Source of the DNA: Lachnospiraceae bacterium
GTDB lineage: Bacteria > Bacillota > Clostridia > Lachnospirales > Lachnospiraceae
DNA: 64,000 nucleotides
Direction of reading: 5' to 3'
Assembly (NCBI GenBank): GCA_017552985.1
Contig: JAFZNO010000032.1
Location: 16,350-80,349, forward strand
Below are positions 26,348 to 33,012 of this stretch, piece by piece (the stretch's first letter is position 1; each line of letters opens with the position of its first letter). The translations under genes were made by a program, and so were the position numbers. Below the pieces are notes generated by a model. The model saw only the letters and a list, made by a program, of their open reading frames with translations, made no database searches and was not told the origin of the DNA.

Positions 26348-27042
26348 GCGAACACCTCCCTAAAATATGCATCCACGGATTTCCCCTGCTGCTCCCGGAT
26401 CTGCGGTGCGGAGCCATACAGGATCAGCCGTCCGTCACGCATAAAGATCACCTCGTCCAACACCTGTTCAATGTCGCTGATCAAGTGCGTGGAGATCAGG
26501 ATGGAAGCATTCTGATGGTAATTGTTTAAGATGGTTCGCAGAATGTAATCCCTGGCTGCCGGATCCACGCCTGCAATGGGCTCGTCCAGCACGTAAAGGT
26601 CCGCATCGCGGCTCATGACCAAAATGAGCTGTACCTTCTCCTTGGTTCCCTTGGAAAGTGTTTTCATCTTGGCGCGCGGATCGATCTGAAGGTCTTCCAG
26701 CATCTTGATGGCTCTCTCCCGTGAGAAATCCTCATAGAAATCCTCAAAATAGTCTAAAATGCTCGAAATGGTGTCACTGGGTGAAAGGTACGTGCGGTCC
26801 GGAAGATAAGAGATCCTTGCCTTGGTTTCCGGTCCGATCTCCTCTCCCAAAAAGCGGATCTCGCCCTCTGTCGGACGAAGCAATCCGTTGATCATTTTGA
26901 TCATCGTTGTCTTGCCGCTGCCATTCGGCCCCAAAAGCCCGATGATCTTGCCTCTCGGAAGGGTAATGGAAACGTTGTTTACCGCCAATTTCCCATATCC
27001 GTAATTCTTCGATACGTTGCTAAGCACTAACAGATCGTTCAT
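26341..27042 (-). CDS. ABC transporter ATP-binding protein (YtrB/CcmA type)
   Basis: 233 residues. Walker A GPNGSGKTT near residue 37, the Q-loop region ISYLPDR, the signature LSKGTKEK (a variant of LSGGQ often seen in YtrB-type ATPases), Walker B LYVLDEPIAGVD and the switch His in ISTHLISD. A longer frame to 27267 exists, but AGAAGGAGGACAACC before the ATG at 27042 marks the start. First gene of the five-gene operon. Unlike most YtrB-type systems there is no GntR regulator next to it. Divergent from the SpoIID-like gene. Confidence 0.93.
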   Translation of the reverse strand: MNDLLVLSNVSKNYGYGKLAVNNVSITLPRGKIIGLLGPNGSGKTTMIKMINGLLRPTEGEIRFLGEEIGPETKARISYLPDRTYLSPSDTISSILDYFEDFYEDFSRERAIKMLEDLQIDPRAKMKTLSKGTKEKVQLILVMSRDADLYVLDEPIAGVDPAARDYILRTILNNYHQNASILISTHLISDIEQVLDEVIFMRDGRLILYGSAPQIREQQGKSVDAYFREVFAC

Positions 27043-27082
27043 GGTTGTCCTCCTTCTCTGTCCGTCAAAACCCCTAAATACT

Positions 27083-27111
27083 ATACTAATATAATCTTGT
27101 CTTTTTTTCAA
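27083..27111 (-). promoter_or_regulatory. promoter of the ABC/DUF5717/DUF5716 operon
   Basis: Minus-strand TTGAAA (plus 27106-27111), 17-bp spacer, TAGTAT (plus 27083-27088), 41 bp upstream of the ATPase start. The nearest candidate promoter for all five genes down to 19711; no internal terminator was seen. Confidence 0.6.
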
Positions 27112-27181
27112 TCCTTTTCCCATCGTCACGCATATGGAAAATCTGCATAAAGTAACGAAAAAGGCTCTGTGAGAAAAACTT

Positions 27182-28474
27182 ATGACGAACCTTGAAATCC
27201 CTGACGTTCCCACGGCTCCGGTCTTTCCCGCCGCAGCGTCTGCCGGGACGCTAAAAATCATGATCACTTCTTCCCTTGGGCTACTGCCCGTTCAAGGTGC
27301 GCTTATCCGCGTTTCCTTTGCGGGAGAACCCGGGCAGATCATTGATACCCTGACCACTGATGAATCCGGGCAGACCAAAGTCATTTCCATTCCGGCACCA
27401 AACGTTTCCCTCTCCCTCGCTCCTGACCAGCCACAGCCCTATGCACAGGTGAGCGTTTCCGTCACGGCACCGGATTATGAAACGGCACTCGTCGACGGCA
27501 TCCAGATCCTTCCCGGGGAATTGGCCCTTCAGACGATCCGCCTCCGCCCTTTGTTTCTGCCTGAGACGACAGGCGGGGAAGCGGTCTACGTCATTCCCGC
27601 CCACGTACTGTTTGGAGAGTATCCCCCAAAGCTTCCCGAGGAAGAGATCAAGCCCTTGCCGGATACCGGTGAGATCGTCCTGAGCCGCGTCGTGATCCCG
27701 GAATACGTCATCGTGCATGACGGCGTCCCGGGGGACTCTTCCGCCCCCAACTATTACGTGCGCTACAAGGACTATATCAAAAACGTGGCCGCAAATGAAA
27801 TTTATTCTACCTGGCCGGAAGCCGCGATCCTGGCGAACGTGCTTGCCATTCAATCCTTTACGCTAAACCGCGTCTACGTGGAATGGTACCGGTCTAAAGG
27901 CTATAACTTCACGATCACCTCTTCCACGGCCTATGACCAGAAATGGGTCAAAGGAAGAAACACCTTCGAGAACGTGGACCAAATTGTAGACAACGTCTTT
28001 GCCAACTACCTCTCCCGCCCCGGCGTGCGCCAGCCGATTTTTACCGCATACTGTGACGGCAAAAACACCACCTGCCGCGGTCTAAGCCAATGGGGCTCCC
28101 GCTATTTGGCCGATGAAGGCTATAGCGCCATCGAGATTCTGCGGTATTATTTCGGCAATGACCTGTATTTGAATTCCGCGCAACAAATTTCCGGCGTGCC
28201 ATCCTCCTATCCCGGATACAGTCTGCAAAACGGATCTCGCGGCGACAAAGTCCGTCAGCTCCAAAACCAGTTAAACCGCATTTCGCAAAATTATCCTGCC
28301 ATACCGAAGCTTGCGGAAGACGGGATCTACGGTCCCCTCACCACCAACAGCGTCCGCATTTTCCAGCGCATCTTCGGGCTGCCCGAAACCGGCGTCACGG
28401 ATTATGCCACCTGGTATAAGATCTCGGAAATCTATACCGGCATCACCCGCATCTCCGAACCCGGCGCCTACTAA
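27182..28474 (+). CDS. SpoIID/LytB-like protein with C-terminal peptidoglycan-binding domain
   Basis: 430 residues. Domains in order: a small beta-sandwich resembling carboxypeptidase regulatory-like domains (about 20-125); a SpoIID/LytB-like region (about 175-325) recognised by YVRYKDYIKNVAANEIY, AAILANVLAIQSFTLNR and GLSQWGSRYLADEGYSAIEILRYYF; and a PG_binding_1 domain (about 345-415) with GSRGDKVRQLQNQLN and DGIYGPLTTNSVRIFQ. SpoIID is a lytic transglycosylase that trims peptidoglycan during engulfment; the fold match is clear but catalysis here is not proven. There is no obvious signal peptide or membrane anchor at the N-terminus, which is odd for a wall-binding protein. The ribosome binding site is weak (GTGAGAAA). 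Divergent from the five-gene operon. Confidence 0.8.
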   Translation: MTNLEIPDVPTAPVFPAAASAGTLKIMITSSLGLLPVQGALIRVSFAGEPGQIIDTLTTDESGQTKVISIPAPNVSLSLAPDQPQPYAQVSVSVTAPDYETALVDGIQILPGELALQTIRLRPLFLPETTGGEAVYVIPAHVLFGEYPPKLPEEEIKPLPDTGEIVLSRVVIPEYVIVHDGVPGDSSAPNYYVRYKDYIKNVAANEIYSTWPEAAILANVLAIQSFTLNRVYVEWYRSKGYNFTITSSTAYDQKWVKGRNTFENVDQIVDNVFANYLSRPGVRQPIFTAYCDGKNTTCRGLSQWGSRYLADEGYSAIEILRYYFGNDLYLNSAQQISGVPSSYPGYSLQNGSRGDKVRQLQNQLNRISQNYPAIPKLAEDGIYGPLTTNSVRIFQRIFGLPETGVTDYATWYKISEIYTGITRISEPGAY

Positions 28475-28585
28475 CGTGTCACGGGGACGTGTCTACTGTC
28501 ACGTTTCCGCGCAGCGTGTCACGGAGCCGTGTCTGCCGTCACGTTTCCGCGCAGCGTGTCACGGAACGCGTCTGCGTCTCCGTGC
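28475..28585. repeat. 40-bp tandem repeat, 2.8 copies
   Basis: Two full units at 28475-28514 and 28515-28554 and a partial one from 28555. Each begins CGTGTCACGG and carries GTCACGTTTCCGCGCAG. The units contain GTGTCACGG/CCGTGACAC-type inverted pairs and resemble the REP-like repeats often scattered in clostridial genomes. They begin directly after the stop of the SpoIID-like gene and end before the stop of the convergent AraC gene, so they may also end both transcripts. Confidence 0.75.
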
Positions 28586-28590
28586 AACCG

Positions 28591-29466
28591 CTAGCTGCGA
28601 TACTTGCCCGGCGATATGCCAAAGGCATCCCGGAAATTTCTCAGGAAAACGGAATAGTCTCCAAAACCCGCTTTCTGGTATGCCGTCGTCACGCTCTCGC
28701 CTTTTTGCAGCAATTCACAGGCGCGGATCAGCCTTTTGTTCATGACGAAGGCATGTGCCGTCACGCCCGTCAGTTCCTTAAATTTCCGCAGGAAATGATA
28801 CTTGCTTACGTGCACGCATTCCGCAAGCTGCTCCAGGGTAATGCTCTCCTCCAGATGCGCTTCCACGTAGGCGTTCACCTGCTCAACCAGCGGATGCTCC
28901 GCAACGTACTCCCCTGAGAGCAGCGATTCCTTCCTGCCGCACAAAAGATTCAAATGGGCAAAAAACAGAGTCAGGTATCCCCTGTCCATGGCACGGCGGA
29001 TCCCCGTGGATTCGCCGTCCATGGCAAGCTTTAGAAGATACCCGCGAAGCATCTCCTCATAGTAAACGGGGAAGTGCCATGCCCTGGAATCCTGCAGGCG
29101 GAAGCATTCCGTCAGATCCAGTTCCCCGTCCGAAAGATTCTTCAGGAAGGCTCCCGTCACCCACAGAATGATGCGCCTGGAATTCTCATGTTTCCCCTCC
29201 GTGGGCTGATACTTGTGCATGACATTTTGATCGATCAGCAAAAAATCGCCCTTGTGCAGGTGGTAGCTTTGGTTTTCTACCATGGAGGAATACTCTCCCT
29301 CCAGCACGTAAAGGATCTCATAAAAATTATGATAATGAAAGGCCATGGCTCCCGTCGGCACGCCTTCCTTCTCATAGGCTTCATAATCCCCGTCGATCAG
29401 ATACTGTCGTTCCTCCGTCGCCGGCAATCGCCTTATTTTTCCCTTTGTCCGTCTGCCCTCTTCCAT
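28591..29466 (-). CDS. AraC-family transcriptional regulator, probably of uxuA-uxuB
   Basis: 291 residues. N-terminal cupin sensor (about 35-110, FHYHNFYEILYVLEGEYS and HKGDFLLIDQNVMHKY) and C-terminal double helix-turn-helix (about 190-290, ending GYSVFLRNFRDAFGISPGKYR-like: here FGDYSVFLRNF and FGISPGKYR). It is divergent from uxuA with a 188-bp shared control region, so it very probably senses a hexuronate intermediate and controls uxuAB (inference). ATG start; AGGACGTAGG directly upstream. Confidence 0.88.
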   Translation of the reverse strand: MEEGRRTKGKIRRLPATEERQYLIDGDYEAYEKEGVPTGAMAFHYHNFYEILYVLEGEYSSMVENQSYHLHKGDFLLIDQNVMHKYQPTEGKHENSRRIILWVTGAFLKNLSDGELDLTECFRLQDSRAWHFPVYYEEMLRGYLLKLAMDGESTGIRRAMDRGYLTLFFAHLNLLCGRKESLLSGEYVAEHPLVEQVNAYVEAHLEESITLEQLAECVHVSKYHFLRKFKELTGVTAHAFVMNKRLIRACELLQKGESVTTAYQKAGFGDYSVFLRNFRDAFGISPGKYRS

Positions 29467-29594
29467 CCTACGTCCTCACTTCATGAAATAATTCCATCCA
29501 TGCCATTCCCAGTGCAGCAATTTTTACATGATTTTCAGCAATATATATTCTTTTCTTGCATTTATGGTTTGATTATACTAAGAACAAAAGCTGA

Positions 29595-29616
29595 ACGCAA
29601 GTGTTTTTGCTTGCGT
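29595..29616. promoter_or_regulatory. inverted repeat in the uxuA leader
   Basis: ACGCAAG (29595-29601) and CTTGCGT (29610-29616) are exact inverted repeats with an 8-bp centre. A TATACT (29575-29580) lies about 15 bp upstream, so this could be an operator just downstream of the start point, or a leader hairpin. No convincing -35 is visible at the TATACT, as expected for an activator-dependent promoter. Confidence 0.4.
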
Positions 29617-29654
29617 ACCATGGATTAATTACCATTGATCAGGAGGATAAAAAC

Positions 29655-30722
29655 ATGCAGATGACTTTGCGCTGGTATGGCAGCAAGTATGACACGGTTA
29701 CTTTGAAGCAGATCCGTCAGATCCCCGGGGTGACCGGCGTGATCTCCACCCTTTACGGCACGGCGCCGGGTGAGGTTTGGGAGATGGAGGACATTCTCGC
29801 CCTCAAGAAGGAAATTGAGGACGCAGGCCTTCAACTCGTCGGCATTGAGAGCGTGAACGTTCACGACGCCATCAAGGTAGGCACGCCCGACCGCGACAAA
29901 TACATTGACAATTATATCACTACCCTGGAGCGCCTTGGACAGGCCGGCATCCACATGGTATGCTACAATTTCATGCCCGTCTTCGACTGGACCAGAACGG
30001 AGCTTGCCCGGGTTCGTCCCGACGGTTCCACGGTTCTCGCCTACACGCAGGAAGCCGTTGACGCCTTAAATCCCGAGGACATGTTCGCTTCCATCAGCGG
30101 TGACTCCAACGGTGCCATCCTTCCCGGCTGGGAGCCAGAGCGCATGGCACACATCAAGGAGCTCTTCGAAATGTATAAGGACGTGGATGACGAGAAGCTC
30201 TTTGCAAATCTGAAGTATTTCCTTGAGCGCATCATGCCCGTCTGCGACAAGTATGACATCAACATGGCGATCCATCCGGATGATCCCGCCTGGAGCGTAT
30301 TCGGTCTTCCCCGCATCATCATCAACAAGCAGAACATTCTCCGGATGATGAAGATGGTGGACAACCCGCACAACGGCGTGACTTTCTGTTCCGGCTCCTA
30401 TGGCACCAACTTAGAGAATGATCTTCCTGACATGATCCGTTCCCTGAAGGGCCGCATCCACTTCGCTCACGTTCGCAACCTGAAGTTTAACTCTCCCACT
30501 GATTTCGAGGAGTCCGCTCATCTTTCCAGCGACGGTACCTTCGACATGTATGAGATCATGCTCGCCCTTTACGACATCGGTTTTGAGGGGCCCATCCGTC
30601 CTGATCACGGACGCATGATCTGGGACGAGGTGGCAATGCCGGGCTACGGCCTCTACGACAGAGCACTCGGCGCTACCTACCTCAACGGACTCTGGGAGGC
30701 GATCTGCAAGTCCCATAAGTAA
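29655..30722 (+). CDS. uxuA: mannonate dehydratase
   Basis: 355 residues. Dehydrates D-mannonate to 2-keto-3-deoxygluconate in glucuronate catabolism. N-terminus MQMTLRWYGSKYDTVTL, and the conserved metal and active-site regions MAIHPDDPAWSVFGLPRI, NGVTFCSGSYG, FAHVRNLKF and RPDHGRMIWDE identify UxuA. The ATG at 29655 has AGGAGG eight bases upstream; a longer frame from 29601 is not used. Followed by uxuB after a 171-bp structured spacer. Confidence 0.97.
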   Translation: MQMTLRWYGSKYDTVTLKQIRQIPGVTGVISTLYGTAPGEVWEMEDILALKKEIEDAGLQLVGIESVNVHDAIKVGTPDRDKYIDNYITTLERLGQAGIHMVCYNFMPVFDWTRTELARVRPDGSTVLAYTQEAVDALNPEDMFASISGDSNGAILPGWEPERMAHIKELFEMYKDVDDEKLFANLKYFLERIMPVCDKYDINMAIHPDDPAWSVFGLPRIIINKQNILRMMKMVDNPHNGVTFCSGSYGTNLENDLPDMIRSLKGRIHFAHVRNLKFNSPTDFEESAHLSSDGTFDMYEIMLALYDIGFEGPIRPDHGRMIWDEVAMPGYGLYDRALGATYLNGLWEAICKSHK

Positions 30723-30893
30723 GTTTGTCGGGGACTAAACTTAGTCACGGTTGGAGCATGCAGGCGAGTCCGCCAGACACGCTGCGTTTTCTACTCGGGC
30801 CGCGCAGCTTTAAGCTGCCAGTCGCCCTATCCGCCCAGCCGAAATCCATGATACCATAACCACGGCCAGGATCCTGGCAGAAAGAGTGATGAG
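30723..30893. other. structured uxuA-uxuB spacer
   Basis: 171 bp with no gene. It holds TAAGTTT-gtcggggact-AAACTTA directly over the uxuA stop (30719 on), CGCAGCTTTAAGCTGCC, and the 14-bp palindrome GCCAGGATCCTGGC near 30865. The first hairpin lacks a T-run. The spacing suggests separate control or processing of uxuA and uxuB mRNA. Confidence 0.4.
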
Positions 30894-32510
30894 ATGAAAC
30901 TAACGTTAGAAGGAATCAGGGAAGGGAAGTCCGAGTACCTTGCAAAGGGATACCGGCTGCCCGAGTTTGATTATGAGAAAGTGAAGAAAAATACACATGA
31001 GAGACCCACGTGGATCCACTTCGGCGCGGGTAACATCTTTAGGGCGTTCCAGGCAAACGTAATGCAAAACCTCCTGAATCAGGGAATCACCGACGTTGGC
31101 CTGATTGCCGCGGAAGGATATGATTACGAGATCATCGAAAAAAGCAACCGCCCCCACGACAACCTAAGCCTCCTGGCAACGCTAAAGGCTGCGGGAACCG
31201 TTGAAAAGACCGTGGTTGGATCCATCATGGAGTCCCTGATCCTTGATTCCGGGAATGATATTGAATACGGCAGACTAAAAGAAATCTTTCAGAATCCCAG
31301 CTTGCAAATGGCCAGCTTCACGATCACCGAAAAAGGCTACAGCCTTGTAGACGGCAAGGGCGAACTGCTTCCAAGCATTGCGCAGGATTACGAGAACGGT
31401 CCCGAAAAGCCTTGCAGCTACCTGGGAAAGGTCGTATCCCTCCTCTACGCAAGATTTCAGGCCGGCGAGCTTCCCATCGCCATGGTCAGCATGGATAACT
31501 GTTCTCATAATGGTGATAAGCTTTATGCTGCCGTAAATGCCTTTGCGGAAAAATGGACGGAAAAAGGCCTTGCCGACAAGAAATTCCTTGCTTACGTCAA
31601 TGACAAGACCAAGGTTTCCTTCCCCTGGAGCATGATCGACAAGATCACCCCCAGACCGGATGCCAAGGTAGAAAAAATGCTCTTGGATGACGGCATGGAG
31701 AATCTGGAGCCCGTCATCACCTCCAAAAACACCTATATCGCTCCCTTCGTCAACGCAGAGGAATGCGAATACCTTGTGATCGAGGATGCCTTCCCGAACG
31801 GAAAGCCTCCCATCGATAAAGGCGGCATTATCTTCACGGACCGCGAGACCGTCGACAAGGTGGAGAAAATGAAGGTTTGTACCTGCTTAAATCCTTTACA
31901 CACCACGCTTGCCATTTACGGTTGCCTTCTTGGATACACTTTGATCGCTGATGAGATGAAAAATCCCCTGCTAAAGAAATTCGTGGAAACCATCGGCTAC
32001 GTGGAGGGACTTCCCGTTGTCGTTGATCCCGGAATCATTGCTCCGAAGGATTTCATTGACGCGGTCGTAAACGTAAGAATCCCCAATCCTTTTATGCCTG
32101 ACACGCCTCAGAGAATTGCAACGGATACCTCCCAAAAGCTTGCGATCCGCTTCGGCGAGACCGTAAAGGCATATCAAAAACGTGCTGACCTTAGCGTATG
32201 CGACTTAAAGTTCATCCCCCTGGTATTTGCCGGTTGGCTTCGTTACCTGATGGCCGTGGATGATCAAGGAAATGCTTTCACGCTTAGCCCCGATCCCCTG
32301 CTTGACGTTGCCACTCCTTACGTTGCAGGCTTTGAATTGAGCGGGAAGGAGAAAGACCTCTCCTGCCTTGACGAGCTCCTTAGCAATGAAAAAATCTTCG
32401 GCGTCGACTTGATCAAGCTTGGAATGTCAGATCTTGTAAAGAAATACTTTGCAGAGCTTTCCGCCGGAATTGGTGCCGTCGAGAAGACGTTGAGAAACTA
32501 TTTTGCATGA
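30894..32510 (+). CDS. uxuB: fructuronate reductase / mannitol dehydrogenase family protein
   Basis: 538 residues. NAD-dependent reduction of fructuronate to mannonate, the step before UxuA. The long-chain mannitol dehydrogenase fold is seen in IHFGAGNIFRAFQANVM (nucleotide-binding region near residue 40), SMDNCSHNGDKL, and the catalytic Lys region TCLNPLHTTLAIYGCLLGY. Slightly longer than E. coli UxuB (about 486), like the clostridial form. A weak ribosome binding site (GAGTGATGAG). With uxuA it forms a hexuronate module; uxaC and kdgK/kdgA are not in the window. Confidence 0.9.
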   Translation: MKLTLEGIREGKSEYLAKGYRLPEFDYEKVKKNTHERPTWIHFGAGNIFRAFQANVMQNLLNQGITDVGLIAAEGYDYEIIEKSNRPHDNLSLLATLKAAGTVEKTVVGSIMESLILDSGNDIEYGRLKEIFQNPSLQMASFTITEKGYSLVDGKGELLPSIAQDYENGPEKPCSYLGKVVSLLYARFQAGELPIAMVSMDNCSHNGDKLYAAVNAFAEKWTEKGLADKKFLAYVNDKTKVSFPWSMIDKITPRPDAKVEKMLLDDGMENLEPVITSKNTYIAPFVNAEECEYLVIEDAFPNGKPPIDKGGIIFTDRETVDKVEKMKVCTCLNPLHTTLAIYGCLLGYTLIADEMKNPLLKKFVETIGYVEGLPVVVDPGIIAPKDFIDAVVNVRIPNPFMPDTPQRIATDTSQKLAIRFGETVKAYQKRADLSVCDLKFIPLVFAGWLRYLMAVDDQGNAFTLSPDPLLDVATPYVAGFELSGKEKDLSCLDELLSNEKIFGVDLIKLGMSDLVKKYFAELSAGIGAVEKTLRNYFA

Positions 32511-32540
32511 TTTCATATTACCACTTTTAAGTTTATTCGA

Positions 32541-32570
32541 CAAAATCTGATTTAGTTTTATCAAATTTTG
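32541..32570. promoter_or_regulatory. inverted-repeat candidate operator before the XRE gene
   Basis: CAAAATCTGAT (32541-32551) and ATCAAATTTTG (32560-32570) pair at 10 of 11 positions around an 8-bp centre. A TACAAT at 32582-32587 would place the -35 (TATCAA, 32559-32564) inside the repeat. Suggests autoregulation by the XRE protein. Confidence 0.45.
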
Positions 32571-32601
32571 GGCAGCAGCATTACAATATAGGTAACCTTT
32601 C

Positions 32602-32940
32602 ATGAAAAGTGAGGAAGTTACCTTGAAAAATCTGCTGATGCTACGCAAGAATGCAGGTTTGACGCAACAGGCCTTGGCTGATGAGTTTCATCTAAGTCAA
32701 CAGACGATTTACAAGTATGAGCGTGGTCATGCCGAACCTGACATCAAAACCTTAAAACAATTTGCCGACTTCTTCGGCGTTACCGTTGACTTTCTGATCG
32801 GCAACGAGAAACCCGTGGAAGAATTGCAACTCGACTTTACCATGGGTGAGAAGGAAATGATCACAAAGATCCGCAAGCTCACTCCCGAAGTAAAGATCGC
32901 TTTGAACGCATTTATCAATTATCTGACCGAAAATAAGTAA
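32602..32940 (+). CDS. XRE-family helix-turn-helix regulator
   Basis: 112 residues. HTH_3 domain at about 8-65 with LRKNAGLTQQALADEF and LSQQTIYKYERGHAEPDIKTL, then DFLIGN which ends the domain in SinR/Xre-like proteins, and a short helical C-terminus. The start may be the ATG at 32602 or, with GAGG eight bases upstream, the TTG at 32623. Lies alone between uxuB and a terminator; an upstream inverted repeat suggests autoregulation. Target otherwise unknown. Confidence 0.85.
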   Translation: MKSEEVTLKNLLMLRKNAGLTQQALADEFHLSQQTIYKYERGHAEPDIKTLKQFADFFGVTVDFLIGNEKPVEELQLDFTMGEKEMITKIRKLTPEVKIALNAFINYLTENK

Positions 32941-32981
32941 AAAAGACCAAAAACGCGCATGGAAACGTTTTGGTCTTTTTT
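32941..32981. terminator. bidirectional rho-independent terminator
   Basis: AAAAGACCAAAA pairs with TTTTGGTCTTTT, with T-runs on both strands. It ends the plus-strand XRE gene and the minus-strand P-type ATPase gene (stop at 33013). Confidence 0.9.
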
Positions 32982-33012
32982 ATGTTGACGTGATATTTAT
33001 CTCAATAATCTT

